Source: Sphingorhabdus_B arenilitoris
GTDB taxonomy: Bacteria; Pseudomonadota; Alphaproteobacteria; Sphingomonadales; Sphingomonadaceae
DNA length: 64,000 nucleotides
Reading direction: 5' to 3'
NCBI RefSeq assembly: GCF_042651485.1
Contig: NZ_JBHSDH010000010.1
Span: 210,345-274,344, forward strand
Both the position numbers and the translations under genes were made by a program. The notes beneath the pieces are model-generated. The model was given only the letters and a program-made list of their open reading frames with translations, was not told the origin of the DNA and did no database searches. How positions within the stretch are numbered: the first letter of the stretch is position 1; each line of letters opens with the position of its first letter. This document shows positions 24,563 through 31,603 of the stretch, one piece after another.

Positions 24563-25753
24563 ATGATCAAGGGCTTACGTTTTTTCCTGCTGGTTGGCCT
24601 GTTATCACCGGCCACTCTACCTGCTGCGCCTTTAAGCGTCTCGGTCACCGCCGAGCATCAGGCCATAACCCCCAATATGCGGACAGTTCCGATACATATC
24701 GGAGGCCGGACACAGGCAACGGCATTGCCCTCGCCCATGCCGAAAGGTGCGATGGCGCATAGTCATGAATGGCCAGGTATATATTTCGAAGCTGCCTTTG
24801 TCGGCGACCGTGTCTTCCTCAAATTTGATGACCGCTATAATCAGTATCGCCTGATCGTCGATGACAATGCGCCGATCATAATAGACCAACCGGGAAATTC
24901 GGAATTTGCAGTCAACGGCCTAAAATGGGGCAAACACCGCCTGCGTCTGGAGAAGATCAGCGAAAGCATTAAGGTTCGCGGAACATTCAGCGGTTTTTTC
25001 GTGCCCCGAAACCACAAGCCGTTGCCGTTCCAGAGCCGTGTGAAGCAGATTGAGTTTATCGGTCCATCGGCAATGACTGGCTACGGCGTAAACTCAACCA
25101 AGCATGAATGTTCTCCAGAAGAATGGCGTAAGGCAACAAATGTTCAGATTGGCTATGCCGCGCTGGTGGCCAAACATTATGATGCGGATTATCAGATTAA
25201 TGCCATATCTGGCCGTGGGCTTGTTCGTAACTGGAAAGATGCCCGAACAGAATCTGGTCTGGCGGCGCTTTACCCCTATATGTTTTCCGATAAATCGGTT
25301 GCTTATACTGATAGCAATTGGCGCCCACAAATTATCCGAATTAGCGGTTGGGTCGACTTAATTGCTGGCCCGATTGAACCCGAAGAACAGTGGAAAGACC
25401 ATTTTCTTCTCTATGCCGATTGGACTGATGCATTAAGTGCGTTGGTCGTCGACCTTCACACGCGAAGTCCACAGGCAGCCATTCTGATCGATTGGTCAAC
25501 CGCGCAAGACTTGTGGGGAATGCCTCAATATCAACCCAACGTGGATGCAGCCGAGGCCACAATTACCTCTGTCGCACGTGAGGCAGGTGTCCGAAAGATT
25601 GTGTTTGGCGACTTTTCCATTCGTCCCACAAATATTCCGACACTGGAAATGACTGCATGCCACAACCACCTCAGCGTCAGGGACAATGAACGTATCGCTG
25701 AATGGATGATCGCCTATATTGATGCCCATCCGGATTTATGGGGTGGGAAATAG
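24563..25753 (+). CDS. Secreted SGNH/GDSL-like esterase (CE2-like architecture)
   Basis: Predicted exported hydrolase of 396 residues. Residues 1-22 form a signal peptide (hydrophobic FFLLVGLLSPATLPAA). A beta-rich N-terminal domain (about 25-150) precedes the SGNH domain (about 155-396), the order of carbohydrate esterase family 2 enzymes. The block I motif reads FIGPSAMTGYG rather than GDS, keeping the nucleophilic serine but changing the aspartate to proline. ACHNHLS near the end offers the block V histidine; block III is RISGWVD, lacking the usual N of GxND. A TTG three bases earlier (24560) is an alternative start with better spacing from GGGAG. Deacetylation of a polysaccharide is a guess. 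Confidence 0.78.
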   Translation: MIKGLRFFLLVGLLSPATLPAAPLSVSVTAEHQAITPNMRTVPIHIGGRTQATALPSPMPKGAMAHSHEWPGIYFEAAFVGDRVFLKFDDRYNQYRLIVDDNAPIIIDQPGNSEFAVNGLKWGKHRLRLEKISESIKVRGTFSGFFVPRNHKPLPFQSRVKQIEFIGPSAMTGYGVNSTKHECSPEEWRKATNVQIGYAALVAKHYDADYQINAISGRGLVRNWKDARTESGLAALYPYMFSDKSVAYTDSNWRPQIIRISGWVDLIAGPIEPEEQWKDHFLLYADWTDALSALVVDLHTRSPQAAILIDWSTAQDLWGMPQYQPNVDAAEATITSVAREAGVRKIVFGDFSIRPTNIPTLEMTACHNHLSVRDNERIAEWMIAYIDAHPDLWGGK

Positions 25754-25775
25754 CAGGCAGCGCCGCCGCAACTGT

Positions 25776-26492
25776 TTACCGATAAACCCCCGGAAACAAT
25801 CGCTTCAAATTCACCAGCTTTGGAGCATCATAGGTACGGATATAGGCGTCGTTCGGGTTATTGCGCATATAGTCCTGATGATAGGATTCGGCTGGGTAAA
25901 ATGTGCCGCTTTCAATGCGGGTCACCGGTTTTGCGCCCCACGGACTTTTTACGGATAATTGCTGAATATACGCGCCGGCCGCTTTTTTCTGCGCAGCGGT
26001 GACCGGGAAGATGGCGCTGCGATATTGCGTGCCCTTGTCCGGGCCCTGACGGTTGAGCTGGGTCGGGTCATGTGCCACCGAGAAATATATATGCAGCAAT
26101 TGATTATAGCTGATTTTTTTGGGATCATAAATCACGCGCACTGCTTCGGCATGGCCAGTCTGTCCGCTACTTACTTTGACATAGCTGGCGTCGGCTTTGG
26201 TGCCCCCGGCATAGCCCGATTCAACCCGCGTGACGCCTTTGCTATGTTCAAATACACCCTCAACACCCCAGAAACATCCGCCCGCGAATATCGCCGTTTG
26301 TAATGCGGGGGATTCCACTATCGCCGATTTAGGAGGTGCAATCTTAATGCCTTCAGCCGCCATTGCTGGCTGCGTTACGGCCAGCCGCCCCGCATTTTGG
26401 GCGATTAAAAATGTCACGAAAATGGCCGCTGTTGTAGCCGCCAAAGGATAAAATCTATTTTTACTTGCGATTGGGAATTTCGATTTCGCCAT
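25776..26492 (-). CDS. msrA: Peptide-methionine (S)-S-oxide reductase, membrane-anchored or exported
   Basis: Repairs oxidised methionine (S-sulfoxide) in proteins. The 238-residue protein has a hydrophobic N-terminal segment (about 14-32) ending near PAMAAEG, so it should be exported or anchored facing the periplasm; cytoplasmic MsrA proteins lack this. The active site is AGGCFWGVEGVFEHSKGV (about 69-86) with the catalytic cysteine in GCFW, followed by GYAGGTKADASY and GQTGHAEAV. AESYHQDYM is the conserved C-terminal motif. Its start overlaps the end of a tiny membrane-protein gene by 32 bases. Confidence 0.92.
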   Translation of the reverse strand: MAKSKFPIASKNRFYPLAATTAAIFVTFLIAQNAGRLAVTQPAMAAEGIKIAPPKSAIVESPALQTAIFAGGCFWGVEGVFEHSKGVTRVESGYAGGTKADASYVKVSSGQTGHAEAVRVIYDPKKISYNQLLHIYFSVAHDPTQLNRQGPDKGTQYRSAIFPVTAAQKKAAGAYIQQLSVKSPWGAKPVTRIESGTFYPAESYHQDYMRNNPNDAYIRTYDAPKLVNLKRLFPGVYR

Positions 26493-26646
26493 GACTAGTT
26501 GTCTCCACCGTCACGGACTTTACCGCATCCTGATTGCTTACCGCGCTGGCGGGATTGATAAACGCAATGCCAGCAAGCCCCAAGGCGAAGCCGCCTGCAA
26601 GGCTGAGGAAGAGATCGGAACGGATAAAGTCAACAAGACGGTTCAT
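26461..26646 (-). CDS. Small single-pass membrane protein of unknown function
   Basis: Not recognised. The 61-residue reading starts MNRLVDFIRSDLF and has one hydrophobic segment (about 12-36, LFLSLAGGFALGLAGIAFIN) and a polar tail ending EIEIPNRK, predicted to lie in the periplasm. It overlaps the msrA start by 32 bases on the same strand, which implies translational coupling. The longer reading from 26724 is less likely because it adds Cys-rich, non-signal-like sequence. Similar small proteins beside exported msrA genes would support it being real. Confidence 0.6.
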   Translation of the reverse strand: MNRLVDFIRSDLFLSLAGGFALGLAGIAFINPASAVSNQDAVKSVTVETTSHGEIEIPNRK

Positions 26647-26736
26647 AATGTTTTTCCAATTATCACAGGCTTTGTTCGGTGCATAAGCGGGAAAGGTTAC
26701 CGTCTTTGCTCGACAATTTTGCATGCAATAAATACC

Positions 26737-26753
26737 GTTAAGCCCAGCTTAAC
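26737..26753 (-). terminator. Hairpin after the aminotransferase gene
   Basis: GTTAAGC and GCTTAAC form a perfect seven-pair stem with a three-base loop, 27 bases past the aminotransferase stop on the minus strand and followed there by GGTATTTATT, a poor U-run. It may be a weak terminator or a protein-binding palindrome. Confidence 0.45.
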
Positions 26754-26779
26754 AGCGGAAAAACAGCCGGAATTTGCGA

Positions 26780-27985
26780 TCAGTTGAGCGCTGCACACGC
26801 CGACTGGATGCGCTTGCAGGCTTCAATCAATATCTCGTTTGACGTCGCGTAGCTGATTCGGAAACCTGGTGACAGGCCGAACGCCCCGCCGTGCACCGCC
26901 GCAACCCGCGCCTCGTCTAAGAAATACTCGATCAGATCTTCGTCATTTTCAATGACTTTACCCTTTGGCGTCGTTTTACCCATCAACTCGCTGGCGTCGG
27001 GATATACGTAAAAGGCACCTTCGGGCACCGGACAATTTAGCCCCGGGGCATCGTTGAGCATTGCCACCACCAGATCGCGGCGCTCCTTAAACTTCGCATT
27101 GCGTTCTTTCAGGAAATCCTGCGATCCGTTGAGTGCCGCCAAGGCTGCGTGTTGGCTGATGGAGCAGGGGTTGCTGGTGGATTGCGATTGCAGCTTAGCC
27201 ATCGCCTTTATCAGCCATGCAGGCCCGCCAGCATAGCCAATCCGCCATCCAGTCATCGCATAGGCTTTCGACGCGCCGCTGACCGTCAATGTCCGGTCAT
27301 ATAAATCGGGGCAAACCTGAGCAATCGTCGCAAATGGCGTATCGGCATACCAGATATGTTCATACATATCGTCGGTCATCACCATGACGTGGGGATGACG
27401 CAGCAAGACCTCGCCCAGCGCCTTCAGCTCATCCGCGCTATAGGCCGCGCCCGTTGGGTTGGACGGCGAGTTGATGATCAACCAACGCGTTTGCGGGGTG
27501 ATCGCCGCCTCAAGTTGAGCGGGAAGCATCTTGTAATGTTGATCCGCACTGGCCGATACAATGACTGGCGTGCCGCCTGCAAATTGCACAATATCGGGAT
27601 AGCTGACCCAATAGGGTGCAGGGATAATCACTTCATCTCCCGCTTCGACCGTCGCAACCAGCGCATTGAATAAAGTGTGCTTTCCGCCATTATTCACACT
27701 GATCTGATTGACTTCGTAATGCAGGTCATTGTCGCGTTTAAACTTCGCTGCCACCGCTTTTTTAAGCGGCGCAATGCCGTCAACATTGGTATAATTTGTT
27801 TCACCGTCGCGAATGGCCTTGATCGCTGCCTCTTTGACAAAATCCGGGGTATCAAAATCGGGTTCCCCCGCCGAAAGGCCGATCACGTCAATGCCTTGTT
27901 CCTTAAGCTCGGTTACCTTGGCCGACATGGCCAAAGTGGCAGAGGGAGCAATCCGGTTAAGCGCGGCAGTTAGGCGGTTCGTCAT
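26780..27985 (-). CDS. Aspartate aminotransferase, class I (Ib subgroup)
   Basis: Pyridoxal-phosphate enzyme of 401 residues moving amino groups between aspartate and 2-oxoglutarate; many alphaproteobacterial members also accept prephenate. IGLSAGEPDFDTPDFVKEAA (about 35-54) is the N-terminal signature, INSPSNPTGAAYSADEL contains the PLP-contacting Asn, and TVSGASKAYAMTGWRIGY (about 234-251) holds the Schiff-base lysine. GFRISYATS carries the arginine that binds the substrate carboxylate. Length matches subgroup Ib. Monocistronic, with a hairpin downstream. Confidence 0.94.
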   Translation of the reverse strand: MTNRLTAALNRIAPSATLAMSAKVTELKEQGIDVIGLSAGEPDFDTPDFVKEAAIKAIRDGETNYTNVDGIAPLKKAVAAKFKRDNDLHYEVNQISVNNGGKHTLFNALVATVEAGDEVIIPAPYWVSYPDIVQFAGGTPVIVSASADQHYKMLPAQLEAAITPQTRWLIINSPSNPTGAAYSADELKALGEVLLRHPHVMVMTDDMYEHIWYADTPFATIAQVCPDLYDRTLTVSGASKAYAMTGWRIGYAGGPAWLIKAMAKLQSQSTSNPCSISQHAALAALNGSQDFLKERNAKFKERRDLVVAMLNDAPGLNCPVPEGAFYVYPDASELMGKTTPKGKVIENDEDLIEYFLDEARVAAVHGGAFGLSPGFRISYATSNEILIEACKRIQSACAALN

Positions 27986-28066
27986 TATAGTCTTTCCAGC
28001 AAATTTTGCGTTTAGTTGCGTGCAAGCCCGTAAGCGCTACCGGAATATTTCGCAACAAATTTAGGA

Positions 28067-29836
28067 TCAGGACCTATGAATTCGCGCAGAAATAAGCCCG
28101 CGCAGGCTGTTGCCGACAAAAAATCCATCCTCTAAATCCGCAGGCCGCAAATCGGCCTCAATCGCCTCGCCATTTTCGATCAGCTCGCGCCTTAATATGG
28201 ATGGCAACAGTCCGCGCGCCACAGGCGGCGTCAGCAACTTGCCATCACGCGCCAAGAATATAGAGGTAAAACTGCCTTCGGTTAGATAGCCGTCCGCATC
28301 GGTAAAGAGCACCTCATCGGCGGGCGCATATTGTTTGCGGGCATCATCATAAAATGCCCGGTCGCTGCATTTATGGCAAAGCCGAAAATCGTCACGAGCA
28401 ACGGGTAACCGCGTAATCGCGACCTGCCAATCGGACGAAGGCGGCTGAGGTAGAGGGCGAACCTCTATCGCGATAGAACCGGCCCGCGATAACAGCAATC
28501 TTACCTTGCTGGGGCTTTCCAAATGAAACGTGACGGCATGCAGTTGATTGCGGGCTGCATGACGATCAAATTCAAAACCCAATGCCCTTGCACTTTCCTT
28601 CATCCGTTCCAAATGCAATTCTAACCGGATAAGGCCGTCCGCCGGCTCAAACCGCATAGTTTCAATCAAATCGAAGCCATAGCCTGCCATTTTCGCAAAC
28701 TCCCCCTTGGCCAGACATTCGGCCCATTCGTCGCCCGCAACCGAATCCGCTACCACGCCCGAACCAAGACCGAATGAAATCTGTTTCGCCTCTTCATCCA
28801 ACGAAAATGTCCGAATGGCAACATTGAATGCCGCGTCCCCATCCTGATCAATCCGGCCTATCGATCCGCAATAGATGCCGCGAGCGCTGTGTTCAATTTC
28901 GGATATGATTTCCATCGCGCGAATTTTGGGCGCGCCCGTTATCGATCCGCAGGGAAAGATTGCTTCGATCAAATCCACTGCATCGCGCCCCTTTTCAAGC
29001 GAGCCAGTGACCGTTGAAGTCATTTGATGGACTGTTGGATAGCTTTCGACACGGAATAGGTCGGGCACCTCGACCGATCCTGGCACACAAATACGCGACA
29101 AATCGTTACGCAGCAGATCGACGATCATAAGATTTTCTGCCCGCTGTTTGGGATCACTGCGCAGCTTTTCTGCGGCTGCCTTATCCCTATCGGGATCCGC
29201 GCAGCGGCTTGCCGTGCCCTTCATTGGCCGGGCCGTGACTTGCCCTTGGCGGCAGGAAAAAAACAGCTCTGGCGAAAATGACAATATCCATTCTTTTCCA
29301 GTCCATACCGCCGCCCCATACCCCGCCGCCGCATTTGCGCGAATGGCGGCATATAGCGCAAGCGGGCTTCCTGCATAACGAGCAGCCGCACGAAAGGTCA
29401 GATTGGCCTGATAGATATCACCTGCGCGGATATATTCCTGCACTTTCGCAAAAGCTGCATGATATTCACTTGCGGTTATTTCAAGCTGAACCGCCGACAG
29501 ATAGGCCCCCGCCGGGTTAGGAAGGTATGACGCCACGGCGGTGCGATCAACAATCTGATAGTCTTTAAATAACCCGAACCAAGCAAGCGGTGCATTTTGA
29601 TCCGCTACCGCTGCAAATGATGCATGTTGCAGCGCATAGCCCGCTTCATATCCCAAATAGCCTGCCGCGTGATAACCGTCTAACCGCGCTTGACGCAGCG
29701 ATGAAAAAAGTTCGGGCAATTGCGATGGGCCAGTTGCGGTTAAAATCTGGTCCGGCCGTTGATATAACCGCGAGGGCGCGGCATTATCCCGTCTCGCATC
29801 ATCGAAGAATAAAAATGGCGCATCGGGCGTTATCAT
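28067..29836 (-). CDS. pabB: Aminodeoxychorismate synthase component I fused to aminodeoxychorismate lyase (PabB-PabC)
   Basis: Bifunctional folate-pathway enzyme of 589 residues that turns chorismate (with amide nitrogen from PabA) into 4-amino-4-deoxychorismate and then p-aminobenzoate plus pyruvate. The PabB part is about 1-380, with RPMKGTASR (about 194-202), LIVDLLRNDLSR-like MIVDLLRNDLSR, CGSITGAPKIRAMEII (about 297-312) and GIYCGSIGRI. The PabC-like PLP domain is about 385-589, with ARKQY supplying the likely Schiff-base lysine, EVLFTDADGYLTEGSFTSIF, and PVARGLLPSILR. Both activities are complete by length. The fusion is known in other proteobacteria. Confidence 0.93.
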   Translation of the reverse strand: MITPDAPFLFFDDARRDNAAPSRLYQRPDQILTATGPSQLPELFSSLRQARLDGYHAAGYLGYEAGYALQHASFAAVADQNAPLAWFGLFKDYQIVDRTAVASYLPNPAGAYLSAVQLEITASEYHAAFAKVQEYIRAGDIYQANLTFRAAARYAGSPLALYAAIRANAAAGYGAAVWTGKEWILSFSPELFFSCRQGQVTARPMKGTASRCADPDRDKAAAEKLRSDPKQRAENLMIVDLLRNDLSRICVPGSVEVPDLFRVESYPTVHQMTSTVTGSLEKGRDAVDLIEAIFPCGSITGAPKIRAMEIISEIEHSARGIYCGSIGRIDQDGDAAFNVAIRTFSLDEEAKQISFGLGSGVVADSVAGDEWAECLAKGEFAKMAGYGFDLIETMRFEPADGLIRLELHLERMKESARALGFEFDRHAARNQLHAVTFHLESPSKVRLLLSRAGSIAIEVRPLPQPPSSDWQVAITRLPVARDDFRLCHKCSDRAFYDDARKQYAPADEVLFTDADGYLTEGSFTSIFLARDGKLLTPPVARGLLPSILRRELIENGEAIEADLRPADLEDGFFVGNSLRGLISARIHRS

Positions 29837-29893
29837 TGCCGCTGCTATAGCCGATAATTGAGGCCAGTGAAGCTATTGTGCAGCGGGAGTGGA

Positions 29894-30673
29894 TCAAATG
29901 CCAGCATACCAGGCATAATCGGCGACATCCTCCCAATATCCGCCTTTGCCCTGACCAAATTTTGTTAAATCATCGGTAGCCTCAATCCGCATGACAAATT
30001 TGGCATGCTTATATCCCAATTGCCGCTCCACGCGCAGCCTGATGGGCGCGCCATGCCCGGTCGGCAGCATGGCACCATTCATGCCCCAGGCCAATATCGT
30101 TTGCGGGTGAAAAGCATCAATCAGATCGATGCTTTCATAATAGGCATCCGCTCCAAAACGGTCGGCACAGTGAAAGACAAGATAGCGGGCGGCGGGTAAT
30201 AAGCCGCTCCGATCCAATAGGGGCCCCAGCTGCGGCCCGCGCCACCGGCCGATGGCGCTCCATCCTTCGACACAATCATGCCGCGTAATTTGTTCCCGCG
30301 ACGGCATGGCCATAAGCTGCGCCAAGGAATAGGACGCCCGGCGCGCTACCATGCCGTCAATTTTGAGTTTCCAGTTGGCAAACCGTTGCGCCAAATGTGC
30401 CTGATATTCGTCCGTATCGCCCGTGATCGAACCATTCATTCTGAATTTCGGCGACATATCGGCCAAGCGATATTCGCGGGCCAAGGCATTTCTGTCCATG
30501 ATGATCCGCTGGGCACCCTGATGCAGTTTTTCAGCGCCGCTTAATATCTGCCGAACGCCCGCATTGTCGTTTAACGCATCGCATCCCGTGACCAACAATC
30601 CGCCAGCGGCAGCGCCTGCCGCTTGTAAAAAACGGCGGCGGGGGAGTATGGGCTTCTTGTCGCCTTTGATCAT
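29894..30673 (-). CDS. Tat-exported molybdopterin-dependent oxidoreductase, putative lipoprotein
   Basis: Predicted periplasmic sulfite-oxidase-family molybdoenzyme of 259 residues. The N-terminus has a twin-arginine signal, PRRRFLQAAG (about 11-20), followed by LLVTGC, a lipobox-like sequence with Cys31, so it may be a Tat-exported lipoprotein. TRHDCVEGWSAIGRWRG (about 133-149) carries the cysteine expected to ligate Mo. YWEDVADYAWYAGI is the usual C-terminus of YedY/MsrP-like proteins. It overlaps the cytochrome b gene by four bases, so the two form an electron-transfer pair. The substrate is unknown; methionine sulfoxide or another sulfoxide is possible. Confidence 0.87.
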   Translation of the reverse strand: MIKGDKKPILPRRRFLQAAGAAAGGLLVTGCDALNDNAGVRQILSGAEKLHQGAQRIIMDRNALAREYRLADMSPKFRMNGSITGDTDEYQAHLAQRFANWKLKIDGMVARRASYSLAQLMAMPSREQITRHDCVEGWSAIGRWRGPQLGPLLDRSGLLPAARYLVFHCADRFGADAYYESIDLIDAFHPQTILAWGMNGAMLPTGHGAPIRLRVERQLGYKHAKFVMRIEATDDLTKFGQGKGGYWEDVADYAWYAGI

Positions 30674-31527
30674 GCGTCGTTCCTTGGAGGCCGTCCGGTG
30701 ACCATCGCCCGGATATGCTTCACCGGTCCAGCCAGCAACACCATCACCATATGCACGGCGAAAAAGCCGATGAGCGAAAACGCGATCAGGAAATGAAGGG
30801 AGCGTGCCGATTGCCGCCCGCCAAATATATCAATCAACCAGGGCCAAGCCGCATTCATCGCAGGAGACATGGCAAGGCCGGTGAAGATCATCATTGGCAA
30901 CATTAGGAATATCACGGCTATATAACTGAATTTCTGTAATATATTATAATGTCCGGCTTCATCTCCCTTGGCAAAACGGAGGCGGAGATGGTCCTTGATG
31001 TCTTGCCAGATATGGGCAGGCCGCCATTCCTGGCGAGTGATATGCAAGCTGTCCCGTATATGCCCTTTCAACAGCCCGGCGATCAAATATAGCATCAGGG
31101 CGAGGCTGAATATCCAGGCAAAAGCCAAATGCCATAGCCGGGCATCGGCAAGGCTATATTCGGACGGTATGGTCGCCCAATACGGAAAGGCATGGGTTTT
31201 CAGGGTCCCGTCGGCACCTTCATATACGCCCAGAATTCCAGTGCTATCGAGGCGCCTGTCGCCAATCTGTATGAAGCCGCGCCCTTGATCATCACCAATT
31301 TCGAACCAGGCAGGGTCATCATGTGCGCCATATTCGCCCCAATATAGCCGGGGGTGAGCGTTAAAAATCATCAAACCGCTCATCAACAAAATCATTAGCG
31401 CTGCCGCATTTGCCCAATGCCATAACCGCACCGTCAATGGGTGACGTATTGCGGAAGGCTGCTTTGCAGGTGGCGGCATGGCCGGCTTATGCGCTTCGCT
31501 CATTTCAGTCTGTGTCCTGTCGGGCAT
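30670..31527 (-). CDS. Cytochrome b561-like membrane subunit partnering the molybdoenzyme
   Basis: Diheme-type cytochrome b of the Ni/Fe-hydrogenase/thiosulfate-reductase cytochrome b family, 285 residues, with about four or five membrane segments. HPLTVRLWHWANAAALMIL (about 29-47) holds the first heme histidines, RLWHLAFAWIFSLALMLY the next, and SLHFLIAFSLIGFFAVHMVM the last pair. It should pass quinol electrons to the periplasmic molybdoenzyme. The ATG at 31527 is chosen because AGGG lies seven bases upstream; an in-frame ATG at 31503 is possible. About 75 residues between the first two segments form a periplasmic loop. Confidence 0.85.
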   Translation of the reverse strand: MPDRTQTEMSEAHKPAMPPPAKQPSAIRHPLTVRLWHWANAAALMILLMSGLMIFNAHPRLYWGEYGAHDDPAWFEIGDDQGRGFIQIGDRRLDSTGILGVYEGADGTLKTHAFPYWATIPSEYSLADARLWHLAFAWIFSLALMLYLIAGLLKGHIRDSLHITRQEWRPAHIWQDIKDHLRLRFAKGDEAGHYNILQKFSYIAVIFLMLPMMIFTGLAMSPAMNAAWPWLIDIFGGRQSARSLHFLIAFSLIGFFAVHMVMVLLAGPVKHIRAMVTGRPPRNDA

Positions 31528-31603
31528 GGGCAAACCCTACTCTGCCACCATCTATTCAGCAAGACACACCCCTTTGTTACATGGAGGGCGACGATAGCCG
31601 CGT

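Noticed and set aside
26780..28066. Plus-strand frames inside the aminotransferase gene
   Set aside because: Short and antisense to a gene with complete PLP motifs.
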